Notes under the pieces: model-generated | What the model was told of the DNA's origin: nothing | What the model saw: the letters and a program-made list of their open reading frames with translations, nothing else | Databases searched by the model: none | Translations under genes and position numbers: made by a program | DNA from: Mycobacterium mantenii | GTDB taxonomy: Bacteria > Actinomycetota > Actinomycetes > Mycobacteriales > Mycobacteriaceae | DNA length: 64,000 bases | Reading direction: 5' to 3' | Assembly: GCF_010731775.1 (NCBI RefSeq) | Contig: NZ_AP022590.1 | Span: 2,356,001 to 2,420,000, forward strand | Shown: piece by piece, positions 35,088 through 44,756 of the stretch | Layout: each line of letters starts with the position of its first letter | How positions within the stretch are numbered: the stretch's first letter is position 1

Positions 35088-35603
35088 CTAACCGCCGGCC
35101 AACACCAACGAAACCAAATTGTAGCCAGTATTTTCGTTCCGAACTATGCTTGCACCGAAGTCAGTGTAGGAACAATCGGGGAATGCGTTATAGCCTTGCA
35201 ACAATGCGCCCTTTATCGCGCTGGCTTCGTTTTTATGGGCGCCCTGCAGCAGAACCGCCTTGTTGCCGCCATAGCCCAGATCCTTCAGCCCCGGTAGTGG
35301 GTCGGCGATCGGGACGTGGGTTGCGTTGTTGTCCAGGTAGTCAGAGGTCGACTTATTGACGATATCTGCTGCTTGCTCGACAACCGGACTGTAGCGCAGC
35401 GGTCCGCAGGAAGTTCCACTGCGCAGCGACGCGACGGCGTCTTGCAATACCACTACTGAATCCGCGACCGCCGGCGGCGCCAGCACGATACCGGCCGAAA
35501 CAACCGTGACGACCGGAATTACCGACCTGATCGACCGACTGCAGCGGTGAAAGATAGAAGCTGGCCTAGCGGCGCCAAACGCAGCAACTGACCGTGTTGA
35601 CAA
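35088..35603 (-). CDS. Secreted protein, CAP/SCP-like (weak)
   Basis: The 171-residue protein has an N-terminal signal sequence (SVIPVVTVVSAGIVLA) ending near AVA. The mature region (LRYSPVVEQAADIVNKSTSD) resembles the start of CAP/SCP-like domains in exported mycobacterial proteins, but the match is short. Two Cys, in SCGPL and DCSYT, may form a disulfide. The start appears to be a TTG at 35603 after GGAAGGGGG. It lies in the chain of exported proteins after the mce operon. Function unknown. Confidence 0.65.
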   Translation of the reverse strand: MSTRSVAAFGAARPASIFHRCSRSIRSVIPVVTVVSAGIVLAPPAVADSVVVLQDAVASLRSGTSCGPLRYSPVVEQAADIVNKSTSDYLDNNATHVPIADPLPGLKDLGYGGNKAVLLQGAHKNEASAIKGALLQGYNAFPDCSYTDFGASIVRNENTGYNLVSLVLAGG

Positions 35604-35686
35604 TTTACCCCCTTCCGCGGATGGATGAAACGACGGGCAGCCCAGCCGCGTGCACCAGGCGGCGAGAGCGCAGATTGATCATCCCC

Positions 35687-36268
35687 TCACCCCGGCGGAC
35701 AAGACTGGTACGCATTGCATACATAGGACAGCCTGTCGTTCCACGCTTTGAACCAAGTCCCGCTCGGCGTTATCAAGAACTTGAACTCACCGTGCGTGCA
35801 GTACGTATTGCTGTCGGGTGTGATCGCACAGGTCGTCGAGTTGTACGTCACGTAGCTGCGCGGCGGGAGCGTCTGCGCCGCTTGCCCGGCGGGGAATTGG
35901 ATGGCCGCGGTCCAGCCGTGGTGCACGGCACGATTTCCGTTGAACCAGGCGATGTGATTATCTCCCGGGGGTGCGCCCGGGATATCGCCGGCACACCCAA
36001 AACCTCCCCTATCCCAGATGCCGCAGTTGAGGCCAGAGGGAGTCAAAAACCAAACACCCGGGTGGTCGGGAATGAAGAATCTGTCCGGCTCCAATTGGTT
36101 GTACCACGACTCTATATGCGCCATATCGGGAAACGGATTCACCGGAGCATCGGCGGGCGGATCTGCATGCGCGGGAGTGACGATCCCGAATATCAGTCCC
36201 ATGGCAGACGCGGCCGTCGCGGACCACCGCCAACTACCAATACGGTTACGCACCCTTTGATCCTCCAT
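35687..36268 (-). CDS. Exported protein of unknown function
   Basis: This protein has about 193 residues. The ATG at 36268 was chosen because it begins a signal peptide (ASAMGLIFGIVTPAHA, likely cleaved after AHA); the open frame extends upstream without signal. The mature part is rich in Trp, Pro and Gly and has several Cys (GLNCGIWDRGGFGCAG, TTCAI, TYCTHG, YVCNAYQSC), which suggests disulfides outside the membrane. I do not recognise a functional family. It is co-oriented with the mce genes. Confidence 0.7.
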   Translation of the reverse strand: MEDQRVRNRIGSWRWSATAASAMGLIFGIVTPAHADPPADAPVNPFPDMAHIESWYNQLEPDRFFIPDHPGVWFLTPSGLNCGIWDRGGFGCAGDIPGAPPGDNHIAWFNGNRAVHHGWTAAIQFPAGQAAQTLPPRSYVTYNSTTCAITPDSNTYCTHGEFKFLITPSGTWFKAWNDRLSYVCNAYQSCPPG

Positions 36269-36300
36269 GCAGCATCCCCCAGCCGCCTGACACATTCCTG

Positions 36301-36969
36301 CTACTGGCAAACATGCGAACGATGGATCCTTTCTCCCCACCGCAACACTCTCTGGACCGATGGGCCGGTAAACCAATCGGGCTGATGGCTTTTGATCCCG
36401 TCGTTCACATTCGACAAGTGCTGCCACAGCAGGTAGAAACTCTTACCCTCATATATCGGGAAGTACACGTCACCCGCGTGGTCCTGGGTTTGGGTGAGCG
36501 CCTGGGCGCGGGGGGCAAGGAAATCCACCGAGTGGTCGATATTTGCGGTGACGATATCGGCTTGTTGTTGAAGATCGCCTTGGCTGTAGTCCCAGTCAGA
36601 ACCCGAGCCCGATATGACCCCCGGTCCGTTAGGTGTGATCCTGTGGAATTGCAGCCTGTTGATCTGACGCGTGAGTTCGTCGTATTGGGCGTTGTACCAC
36701 TGGCACATCTCCCGCTCGGCGGTGATATCCGCATCAGTGACGCTTGCCCGTGTTTCGTCATACGGGAAGGGAAACTTCGGTGCCCAATTCGACGGCGTCG
36801 GCGTGACTATCGGTAAGGGCACCGGAGGCCGATCGTAATCGGACGGATCGGCAAGAGAGACGGGTCCCATCATGACCGTGACACCCGACAACGCGAGTAA
36901 TACGCATGCGACCGCACACGTGCAGCGATGAACTGTCTTACGCTTCGTCAAGTCTTGCAGGGCCAACAT
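36301..36969 (-). CDS. Exported protein of unknown function, mce-linked
   Basis: The 222-residue protein has an N-terminal hydrophobic segment (CAVACVLLALSGVTVMMG) and likely signal cleavage near LADP. The mature region is Pro-rich at first, then helical with many Gln, Asn and Tyr (MCQWYNAQYDELTRQINRLQ). No recognisable catalytic motif. It lies 88 bp downstream of the Mce-associated membrane protein on the same strand and may be a periplasmic accessory of the importer. Confidence 0.7.
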   Translation of the reverse strand: MLALQDLTKRKTVHRCTCAVACVLLALSGVTVMMGPVSLADPSDYDRPPVPLPIVTPTPSNWAPKFPFPYDETRASVTDADITAEREMCQWYNAQYDELTRQINRLQFHRITPNGPGVISGSGSDWDYSQGDLQQQADIVTANIDHSVDFLAPRAQALTQTQDHAGDVYFPIYEGKSFYLLWQHLSNVNDGIKSHQPDWFTGPSVQRVLRWGERIHRSHVCQ

Positions 36970-37057
36970 TTCTCACCCGTTAACTAGACTTCGACGAAAC
37001 GCGACCTGAACCATGCTGCGCAATTCCAGTCATCGTAGCGGTCCTTTCCCGGCTGAT

Positions 37058-37729
37058 CTATTTAGCGCCTAACGTGTCGCCAACCCCACCGACGTCAGTA
37101 ATTTGCCAATCCTTGCTGCTATCGATCGTGACACTGTACGTCGCTGTAGACTGCAGCGGCTCTGGTGCTTGCACGGTTTTGGTTTGGACACTGACAAACG
37201 CGTCGACGACATACGATGTCCCGAATACGGAGCGCTCTTTGGCCGCGAGTGGGCGCGACGTTGAATTCCATTGGAGAGGGACCAGGATCTGTTCCATCGA
37301 CGTCGCCGCCTTGGTCAGCTTCTCTTTCAGCTCAGGACTGGTACCCGCGACAAGTTTGGCCTTCCACGCATTAAGGTCCTGGTAGTTCATCGCGGCCGCT
37401 TCCACCGCGTAATGCAACGCGACGCTCTCGGCATGAGCCTTATTGTCGGATTGACGAACCTGCTCATCGAGCTTGCGTTGCGCTCCGACGTAGAACCAGG
37501 TGATGACCCCGACCGCGCCCACAAGAGCGACGATGACCACCGTGACCACCAGACTACGAAGGGAAATCGAGAGCTGCAGTCGTCGGGCCTTTTTCTCGCT
37601 GGACTTACCCTCCACCGCCGGCCCGTCCTCCACCGCCGGCCCGTCCTCGGCCTTTGTCTCCGGCCCCAACTCGGCCGGATCGGCCTCGACCGCGTCTGGT
37701 TCCGAGAGGCCTGATTCCGAATCAATCAT
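37058..37729 (-). CDS. Mce-associated membrane protein (Mam/Mas-like)
   Basis: The 223-residue protein has an acidic N-terminal tail with a short in-phase repeat (DGPAVEDGPAVEG), one membrane helix (LVVTVVIVALVGAVGVITWF) and an extracytoplasmic domain ending in a beta-rich segment (SVTIDSSKDWQITDVGG). This is the layout of Mce-associated proteins that stabilise Mce complexes. It follows mceF by 47 bp. The repeated DNA unit encoding the tail may vary in copy number between strains. Confidence 0.85.
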   Translation of the reverse strand: MIDSESGLSEPDAVEADPAELGPETKAEDGPAVEDGPAVEGKSSEKKARRLQLSISLRSLVVTVVIVALVGAVGVITWFYVGAQRKLDEQVRQSDNKAHAESVALHYAVEAAAMNYQDLNAWKAKLVAGTSPELKEKLTKAATSMEQILVPLQWNSTSRPLAAKERSVFGTSYVVDAFVSVQTKTVQAPEPLQSTATYSVTIDSSKDWQITDVGGVGDTLGAK

Positions 37730-37776
37730 CTTGCAAGTTCCTCGATTCGCCGTCTTGCACGGCCATAGCTGCCTAA

Positions 37777-38736
37777 TTAGTTTTGGGGGATGGTGACGTG
37801 CAACGTAATTGCGCCGTCCTCGGGCACCGTGGCCAGGATATTGGCCATGATCTCACTGGGGTCGACATTCAACAGTGCACCAGCGATAGCCTTGACCTTC
37901 GGCCGAAACGCTTCACCAAGCACCTTAAAGTCCCCGCCTTGATTATCGAGAAACTTTTGAAGCCTGCCCACCAGGTGATCGAGTCTGTATAAATTTTGCC
38001 CCATCCCGCCACGCTCGTAAATCAATTCTCCGGTACCGTCGATGATGTATTTCACGGCCGGGGCGGATTCTTCGGTCCCAGGTGTGATGTCGGCGACCGC
38101 GGGTCCGAGCCACCCCGAGTTACGTAACAACGTCTGAAAATTGCCGAGCAGCACTCGCCCTTTGCCGTGCATATCGGCCGCGGTGTTTCGCAGCAGCTTG
38201 CTGGCGTGGGACAGGTTGGGGAGCACCGCGCGTTCGTTCGGCATTGCGGTGTTAACCTCACCGAGGATCCGCTCGACCGCCTCGGAGTCAACCTGACTGA
38301 GTATCCGCGCGACGGTGACCGCCAGCTCCGTTATCGATGGCGGTTGTATCACCGATTCTGTTGTTATGCGCTGGCCGTCGCGGAACAGTGGTCCATCCTG
38401 CCGCTGTGGAAACAGTCCGATATAAGTTTCACCGAGCGCAGACAAATTATCAAGCCGCACTTTGCAATCGGCGGGCACGCGATATTGGCGCTCGATGTAA
38501 AAATCAATCGTAGCTCCGCCGATAGATGTCGTGATATTGCTGACTTTGCCGACGGCCACACCGCGCAGTAATACATTTGAACCGACGGCAAGACCGTTGA
38601 CATCTGCGACCATCATGGAGACATTGGTGCGGCCAGGAGGAGCACCGACCCGGACCCCCAGTGACCCGACATAGCCCACCGACCCTGCAATCATCAGGCC
38701 GAACACAATGAACGACAACACATCTCGTATCCTCAT
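37777..38736 (-). CDS. mceF: MCE family protein MceF
   Basis: The 319-residue protein has an N-terminal membrane anchor (FIVFGLMIAGSVGYVGSLG), the MCE/MlaD domain (VADVNGLAVGSNVLLRGVAVGKV) and a helical C-terminal part. Mce proteins assemble into hetero-hexameric tubes that shuttle lipids across the periplasm. It overlaps mceE by four bases. It is shorter than many MceF proteins (~500 residues), lacking a long Pro-rich tail. Confidence 0.92.
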   Translation of the reverse strand: MRIRDVLSFIVFGLMIAGSVGYVGSLGVRVGAPPGRTNVSMMVADVNGLAVGSNVLLRGVAVGKVSNITTSIGGATIDFYIERQYRVPADCKVRLDNLSALGETYIGLFPQRQDGPLFRDGQRITTESVIQPPSITELAVTVARILSQVDSEAVERILGEVNTAMPNERAVLPNLSHASKLLRNTAADMHGKGRVLLGNFQTLLRNSGWLGPAVADITPGTEESAPAVKYIIDGTGELIYERGGMGQNLYRLDHLVGRLQKFLDNQGGDFKVLGEAFRPKVKAIAGALLNVDPSEIMANILATVPEDGAITLHVTIPQN

Positions 38737-39734
38737 GGTGCCGCACCTAATATCCGTAGTACATCTTGCACATTGCCGGACATTTCCCGCCCGTCTGGCC
38801 CGATTATAGAAGTAATATTGATCGCCGGATATTTATCCTCTGGAAGAAAGAAACGCGTGAATAGTTGTCGCCACGCCGGCCATTCTCTTTCAAAGGCCCA
38901 TTTAGAATGCTGGAGAGCGCCCATCGCATCACGAAGTGAATACAGTAACGGCATGAGCCAGTACCCGCCACTGTAGATGCTACCCACAGACGGCAGAAGC
39001 TTACCGATATAGCCCATCAGAGTAATGAAATGGTCAAAGGCCATCATTCCTTGATTTGTGACGAGGTAGTGAAGCGCGTCAAGTCGGCTGTGCATGACAT
39101 CAACCGTCCCGGATACTCCGTTAAACCATTGGTCGACCAGGTTCATGTTGTCCGATAGGTCGGTGAGGTCAGCGGACACTTGCGAAGCCACTTTCTGCAC
39201 CGCACCCAGGTCATGTGGCGTGATTCTGTTGATACCGATGATCGTGTTCTGTATCCGCTGTATGGACCCGCTCGATACAAAGGTCGCCAGATTCGCGATG
39301 GTGTCTTCCAGTTGTTGGGAGGATTTGGTCCGAACCAGCGGGATGCGAGCGCCGTGGGCCAACGCGGGTGTTGCTTCCGGGTGATCGGTTTGCGGTCGCT
39401 CGAGGGCGACATACATGTCTCCCAGGACGGTGGCCTGCTGCAGCACCGCGTGAATGTTCGACGGCACCACGACACTGGGGGCGATGCGTGCTGTGACGTC
39501 GACTTCATGGCTCTTCAGTGCCACCTGGGTCACGATCCCGACAGCCGTGCCGTCCATGACCACCTTTGCGCGCTCAGGAAGATTGAGGACATTGTCGAAT
39601 TCGATCACTATGTCGTATCCGCCGCGATAGGAAGCGCCGGGCTGCGGCAACGCGTTGACATTGATCGACGCACACGATGAGATCCCAACGACACTGGCAA
39701 CAACCGCGGCCACCGGCCACATCCGGCGGTTCAT
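38733..39734 (-). CDS. mceE: MCE family lipoprotein MceE (Lpr-type)
   Basis: The 333-residue protein has a lipoprotein signal with lipobox ISSC near residue 20 (VVGISSCAS), so the mature N-terminus is probably lipid-modified. The MCE domain follows (VIEFDNVLNLPERAKVVMDG). The ATG at 39734 overlaps the mceD stop (ATGA), while the frame is open far upstream inside mceD. In mce operons the fifth mce gene is typically this lipoprotein. Confidence 0.92.
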   Translation of the reverse strand: MNRRMWPVAAVVASVVGISSCASINVNALPQPGASYRGGYDIVIEFDNVLNLPERAKVVMDGTAVGIVTQVALKSHEVDVTARIAPSVVVPSNIHAVLQQATVLGDMYVALERPQTDHPEATPALAHGARIPLVRTKSSQQLEDTIANLATFVSSGSIQRIQNTIIGINRITPHDLGAVQKVASQVSADLTDLSDNMNLVDQWFNGVSGTVDVMHSRLDALHYLVTNQGMMAFDHFITLMGYIGKLLPSVGSIYSGGYWLMPLLYSLRDAMGALQHSKWAFEREWPAWRQLFTRFFLPEDKYPAINITSIIGPDGREMSGNVQDVLRILGAAP

Positions 39735-40828
39735 CGGTGCGCCTGGTTCAGTACGTACTGGAGCAACGCCACATCGACGGCGTACGGCTGACCGGCCACG
39801 TCCGCACAGCTGCCGGGCATCGACGCATTCATGATGCCGCACAGCGCGAGTCCATTTGGAGTACGGATGCGATACAGCGGCGGACGGTATGTGATGTGGA
39901 ACTCGCGATTGTTGTAGTGGTTGGCCAACGTGTTCACCCACCAGGGCACGGGATTGAGGAGATTCGCCAGCCATGGGGCGTGTGCACTGAACTTCCGCGT
40001 GGCAACCCCGGTCGCGTCGAGGGTGAACTGAATCTCGTCGCCGAGTTCGGCCTCGATCTCCCCGGCCATTTGGATAAGCGGGATTGTGCCGCCAAGAATC
40101 CGGCTGCCGTTTTTGAGGGCGGCGCCGACGTCAGACATGTTCTGTTGCGCGTTCAACAAGGTGTCCTTCAGCGGCCCCTCGATCTCGGTGAGCGCTGTGG
40201 TCAGTTGAGCGAGGTTGGTGATAACGGATCCAATGTCGCTGATCGCTTGATCGGGGCTATCGAGCACTGTTGACGACGTACTAAGCAGCCGATTGACACC
40301 GGCTCCATTGTTGTGCAGTGCCAGATCAAGCTCATGCACGGCATCGCCGACATTCTTCGAACCGTCCGGGTTGATCGTGTTGAGGAAATTGGTCGCCGAG
40401 CCGATCACTTCGGACAGGCTCTTCGGGGTCGCTGACCGGTTAAGTGGAATGCATTCGCCCCCGCGGAGCTGCGGACCCGGCCCGGCGTTGCCGACGAGTT
40501 CAAGCGACCGGTCGGCGAGGATGGATGTCGACCTGATGACCGCCTTGACATCACGGGGCAACATACGCCGCTCGGTCACGCTGAAATCGACACGGACGTC
40601 GGTTGCACCAGGGGTGATGCCGGTGACTTTACCGATCGGATAGCCCATCTGAGTGACCGAGTTCCCGACATAAAGCCCGATGCTGTCCGGCATGACAGCG
40701 CAGTATTCGGCGTGCGGCTGCGTCGGCGGGAGCCGCCCACACGAAGTGCCGACGCCCGCCAGGGACACTACGGTGAGCGCGATGGCAGCGGCCCGGCAAA
40801 TGCGGCGCACACCCGACGACACGGCCAT
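39731..40828 (-). CDS. mceD: MCE family protein MceD
   Basis: The 365-residue protein has a hydrophobic N-terminus (AAAIALTVVSLAGVGTSCG) and an MCE domain (IGLYVGNSVTQMGYPIGKV). The Cys in GTSC looks lipobox-like but has Gly at -3, so lipidation is uncertain. The ATG at 40828 overlaps the mceC stop (ATGA) and was preferred over one ten codons upstream. The C-terminal region includes many Asn and Tyr. Confidence 0.9.
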   Translation of the reverse strand: MAVSSGVRRICRAAAIALTVVSLAGVGTSCGRLPPTQPHAEYCAVMPDSIGLYVGNSVTQMGYPIGKVTGITPGATDVRVDFSVTERRMLPRDVKAVIRSTSILADRSLELVGNAGPGPQLRGGECIPLNRSATPKSLSEVIGSATNFLNTINPDGSKNVGDAVHELDLALHNNGAGVNRLLSTSSTVLDSPDQAISDIGSVITNLAQLTTALTEIEGPLKDTLLNAQQNMSDVGAALKNGSRILGGTIPLIQMAGEIEAELGDEIQFTLDATGVATRKFSAHAPWLANLLNPVPWWVNTLANHYNNREFHITYRPPLYRIRTPNGLALCGIMNASMPGSCADVAGQPYAVDVALLQYVLNQAHR

Positions 40829-41787
40829 CAGCACGGACTTCCCGGTATCGGTATGCATAGGTCAGTGGCGAGTAGCTCCGGCGGCGCATTCTGCGCGTCC
40901 AGGATGCGTTCAAGCTTCCTCCGCCCCAGCCGCAGCGCTCGTATTATCACGCCGTTGCGGTCGGACCACATTCGTGCCTTTTGCGTCCAGTCCCGCACTT
41001 TGGTAATAAATTTGTCGCGATGGTCCCGGTAAAAAACGCCAAGGGGCGATAGCCCATCCATGACTTGGCTAAACAACGTAAGCGCAGCGGTGAGGCGTTT
41101 ACTGTAGAGCGTAAGCGACTGCTCGACGATCGAGATCTTTTCAATCATTTCTTTGAAGTTTCCGCTGAAATTATTCAAGGCGCGGATATATTCGTCCGAT
41201 AAATTCAAGATCGCTGTGACTTGTCCCCGCTGTTTGTCAATTGTGGACATAACGCTGTTGCCCGCATCGATGATTGCTGCGAGCGACTCGACATTGGTGC
41301 CGGCAAGCCCCTTCTGCACCTGGTTCAGTGATTCATTGATCGGCTTTGGGTTAACGGTGTCGGTGATTTTCGTCGCGTCGGTGAGCGTCCGTATCAAGCT
41401 ATACGGCATCGTCACCCGTTCCACCGGAATGGGCCTGGCGCCGAGCGGGGTATCGCCGAGCGATGTGATGCTGACGTAATAGCCCCCGACTACGGTAAGC
41501 ATGCGGACTTCTACCTGCGATCGGTCACCGACAAATGCGCTGCCCTCGACCTGCGCACGGACCCGCACCTGGTTCGATTCCAAAGCGAGGTCTTGCACCT
41601 TGCCCACGTTGATTCCGGCGATTCGCACCTGGTCCCCGGGACGGATCGACGCCGCATCATCGGTGTAGAACGTGACGGTTTTCTGCCCCAGGGGATGCGT
41701 ATACAGCATGGCCGCGACCAGCGCCACCACGAGCAGAAGAATGAGGGCACCACCACCCCACAGAGTGGAGTTGCGCAGGATTTTCAT
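40828..41787 (-). CDS. mceC: MCE family protein MceC
   Basis: The ~319-residue protein has an N-terminal membrane helix (GGGALILLLVVALVAAMLY), the MCE domain (DQVRIAGINVGKVQDLALE) and a coiled-coil-prone region after residue 150. The ATG at 41787 overlaps the mceB stop (ATGA), matching the other junctions in this operon; an in-frame ATG three codons upstream (41796) is an alternative. The frame is open further upstream but only within mceB. Confidence 0.9.
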   Translation of the reverse strand: MKILRNSTLWGGGALILLLVVALVAAMLYTHPLGQKTVTFYTDDAASIRPGDQVRIAGINVGKVQDLALESNQVRVRAQVEGSAFVGDRSQVEVRMLTVVGGYYVSITSLGDTPLGARPIPVERVTMPYSLIRTLTDATKITDTVNPKPINESLNQVQKGLAGTNVESLAAIIDAGNSVMSTIDKQRGQVTAILNLSDEYIRALNNFSGNFKEMIEKISIVEQSLTLYSKRLTAALTLFSQVMDGLSPLGVFYRDHRDKFITKVRDWTQKARMWSDRNGVIIRALRLGRRKLERILDAQNAPPELLATDLCIPIPGSPC

Positions 41788-42833
41788 CGGTTGCATAAGA
41801 CCACTTTTTGCCCGTTCAGAAGGATATCCATTTGCTCTGGTAGCTGGGCACGCCCCCGCGCGCATGGAAGCGGCGCGCCGGCCTGAGGCGGCGGTGGGAT
41901 GTTGTCCCACATCGCCGGAACTAACTTGAATGCGTCTGTAAAATCATCGATGACGGTGAACGCACGGTCGATCCCCTCGTTTATGTCGCTGGCATTGTGG
42001 TTGGGGGTGCCGTAGATGAATTGATCGCTGTTATTCACATCAGGCGAGAAGCCCACATTAGTCAGAATTTGACGAACTGTACCCATGAAGTCAACGCCGT
42101 AGAGTTCGGATTTCCGGAACTCATCTAGCACTGACAAAGCACCGTTGATTGGCTTGTTAAGCGAATCAATGAGCTTGATTACATCTTTTGAGTGACCTCC
42201 CATGGAGTCAGCAATTTCCGATAGATTACGCATCAAGGTTGCAATGACCTGCTCACGATTTGAGACGAACTTGGTGAGCTTGCGGATGCTGTCCAACATC
42301 GGCGCCAAGCCAGTGCCATCACCGGAAAGATATGTTGCTGCATTCGCCGTGAAGGTGTTCAACTCGTCGGGGCTCAAGGTGGCGATCACAGGTTGCAGCC
42401 CATTGAACAATGAGGTGACGTCAAAGGAAGGTTGGGTCATCGAAGTAGTCGCATGGCTCACGAGCTCTGCCTTCGAATACGTCTCGGTCGCGTCCACGAC
42501 GTCTACATACCGCAATCCGGTCAGAGCCTGGAATTTGATGGCAATCCTGGTCCCGGCTACTACGCCGTATCGTTTGTCGAGTGTAAACGTGACCACGGCA
42601 AGGCTTTGGCCATGCTTTCGCTCGAGTTCGATCGATCGAACCTTTCCGACCCGAACTCCGCGCACACGTACGTCAGCGTCCGAATGCAATCCGGATGCGT
42701 CGGTGAAGTCCGCAGTGTACGGCCGATTATCTGTTGCGGTAGGTTGCGTCAGTGCATTCGCAACCAGAATAAACAAGACGATCGCGATGACACCGCTTAT
42801 CGCGAGGCGCCACAGTGCTGCTCTGGGCTTCAT
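41784..42833 (-). CDS. mceB: MCE family protein MceB
   Basis: The ~349-residue protein has an N-terminal helix (AISGVIAIVLFILVANAL) and MCE domain (DASGLHSDADVRVRGVRVGK). The ATG at 42833 overlaps the mceA stop; a TTG directly upstream is less likely. The second half is helical. It is one of six different Mce subunits here, as expected for an actinobacterial Mce hexamer. Confidence 0.91.
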   Translation of the reverse strand: MKPRAALWRLAISGVIAIVLFILVANALTQPTATDNRPYTADFTDASGLHSDADVRVRGVRVGKVRSIELERKHGQSLAVVTFTLDKRYGVVAGTRIAIKFQALTGLRYVDVVDATETYSKAELVSHATTSMTQPSFDVTSLFNGLQPVIATLSPDELNTFTANAATYLSGDGTGLAPMLDSIRKLTKFVSNREQVIATLMRNLSEIADSMGGHSKDVIKLIDSLNKPINGALSVLDEFRKSELYGVDFMGTVRQILTNVGFSPDVNNSDQFIYGTPNHNASDINEGIDRAFTVIDDFTDAFKLVPAMWDNIPPPPQAGAPLPCARGRAQLPEQMDILLNGQKVVLCNR

Positions 42834-43876
42834 CAATTGCCTCCCATGGCAGCGAGCGGAGCGGCCACACCGGGAAGGCTGTCGAGAACAATCCGAACCT
42901 GCATTGCACGCTGCTCCGGCGTACCGGCGTACATCTTCTCAAGCCGCGAACGCAACTCAACGAGCATCTGGGTAATGCCTTCGGGCCTGATCAATGGCGG
43001 CACCACGTCGGTCAGCGCCTTGACGGAGTCGATCACGGGCAGCAGATCATCGACATGCGTGGCCTCCAACCTGCCCACCGCTCCGAAGAGGCCGTTCGAT
43101 GCCTCGTCCATGTATGGCACAAACACCCGGTTGTAGGTGGCGTCGTCGATATTCCATGTGCCCCAATTTGAAATATTATTACCGTGGACCGAATTATCGC
43201 CGACATCTATCGCCGCTTTGACAAATGGGGGAAATGCAACACTTAGTCCGGTGACGTTGGTCAACAATCGCGCGGTGCTCACTGTTTGCGTCTCGGCGAC
43301 TGCATTGGCTGAAATCAATGCCGTCTCGATCAGCGGATTCAGCGCATCGGTATATCGAGTAGCTTTGTCGACCACCTCGATCAACTGCCTCGTTAACTTG
43401 CCCGTGGCAAGGTTACCGAGCCGAGACAGCAACACTTGAAGTGCAAAATTACCCTTTGGAACGATCTCTATCTGCATCCCATCGCGAAGTGGTTGACCGC
43501 CTGTTCCCATGATCAGGTTGATACCGGTGACGCCAAAATAGTTGATCGGACGAAAATCGATAGCCATCGCGTTGGTTAATCCGGCTATCGGAGTTTTCTG
43601 TAGGTCGGTATTGATGCGAACTCCGCCTCGGGGAAAGCTGGAGATGGCCGTGACCTCGCCCACTTTTACTCCATGCATGACCACCGCCGTACCCTTGGCG
43701 ACACCCGGCCCCACATAGGGCGTGTCGATGACCACGGAAATCAAGTTGTCCGGCCGCCCGCCGAATGGGTTGAATACTTCGAGCAAACCCGCCACGGCTA
43801 CAACGCATGACACCACCCCTGCGCCGATAACGGTCAACATTCGGTGCTCATAGTGTTCTGACGCTTGGAATAACAT
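42833..43876 (-). CDS. mceA: MCE family protein MceA
   Basis: The ~347-residue protein has an N-terminal membrane helix (MLTVIGAGVVSCVVAVAG) and MCE domain (VVIDTPYVGPGVAKGTAVVM). The ATG at 43876 is 10 bp after the yrbEB stop. It is the first Mce subunit gene. The DNA is AT-richer than Region 1, for example around the position 43170 stretch with ATATTATTA. Confidence 0.9.
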   Translation of the reverse strand: MLFQASEHYEHRMLTVIGAGVVSCVVAVAGLLEVFNPFGGRPDNLISVVIDTPYVGPGVAKGTAVVMHGVKVGEVTAISSFPRGGVRINTDLQKTPIAGLTNAMAIDFRPINYFGVTGINLIMGTGGQPLRDGMQIEIVPKGNFALQVLLSRLGNLATGKLTRQLIEVVDKATRYTDALNPLIETALISANAVAETQTVSTARLLTNVTGLSVAFPPFVKAAIDVGDNSVHGNNISNWGTWNIDDATYNRVFVPYMDEASNGLFGAVGRLEATHVDDLLPVIDSVKALTDVVPPLIRPEGITQMLVELRSRLEKMYAGTPEQRAMQVRIVLDSLPGVAAPLAAMGGN

Positions 43877-43886
43877 GGCTCTGCAC

Positions 43887-44756
43887 CTAGCCCTTGAACA
43901 CAAACACTGGCTGGAGGCCCCACAGTGCCACGGTCATTGTGAGGTCGAGGACCATGATCGTCACCAGACTTGCCCGCACGGCACGTCCCGATGCCTGACC
44001 GACACCGACCGGACCACCCGATGCAAAATATCCGTAATAGCAATGGATTAGCGTCACCGCCGCGCAGAAGACAGCCACTTTGATCACAGAGTACGCAAGA
44101 TCTCGTGGTGTCAGAAATTCGACGAAGTAATGTTTATATGTACCGCCTGGTTGGTTGTGAAATACCCGGATAACTGTGTCCATGACAAAGAAATTGGTCA
44201 CCAGCGTCACGGTGTATCCCGGGACCAAACACAACAGAGCGCCCATCAGCCGAGTACCGACAACGAACGGTATGGGCCGCAGGGCCATCGCCTCGACGGC
44301 GTCGATCTCTTCGGAGATGCGCATGGCGCCAATCTCGGCTGTCATCCGGCATCCTGTTTGTGCAGTGAACGCGATACCCCCCACAAGCGGCCCGATCTCA
44401 CGAACGCTTCCGATGCCGGCGACAATCCCCGATAAGGCGCCGAACCCGATAATGTTTAACACCGCGAATGCCTCAACAGCCAACGAGCCACCCACCGCGA
44501 CACCGAGGAGGAGCAATACGCTGACCACGCCGCCGTCCACGATGATCGAACCTCGTCCCCACGCGAGGCTGTTCATTTGCTCCAATGTTTGCCGCCGGTA
44601 CTTGACGACAGTCAGCGGCAACAGCCAGAACGTCTGCGTGATGAATACTATCCACTGCCCGGTCGCTCGAAATGTCTCACGGAGTGGCCGCGTTGTCGCG
44701 GTCGCCAATCGGGTGGTGAAATACGTGCTGGGCTTTGCGCCGCTCTGGTAGGTCAC
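43887..44756 (-). CDS. YrbEB, MlaE-family ABC permease of the Mce importer
   Basis: The 289-residue protein has five or six hydrophobic segments, including VSVLLLLGVAVGGSLAVEAF and GALLCLVPGYTVTLVTNFFV. The conserved MlaE/YrbE region TAQTGCRMTAEIGAMRISEE follows. The GTG at 44756 shares one base with the yrbEA stop, and the long upstream open frame is an overlap artefact. YrbEA and YrbEB form the inner-membrane channel, energised by an MceG ATPase that is not in the window. Confidence 0.92.
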   Translation of the reverse strand: MTYQSGAKPSTYFTTRLATATTRPLRETFRATGQWIVFITQTFWLLPLTVVKYRRQTLEQMNSLAWGRGSIIVDGGVVSVLLLLGVAVGGSLAVEAFAVLNIIGFGALSGIVAGIGSVREIGPLVGGIAFTAQTGCRMTAEIGAMRISEEIDAVEAMALRPIPFVVGTRLMGALLCLVPGYTVTLVTNFFVMDTVIRVFHNQPGGTYKHYFVEFLTPRDLAYSVIKVAVFCAAVTLIHCYYGYFASGGPVGVGQASGRAVRASLVTIMVLDLTMTVALWGLQPVFVFKG

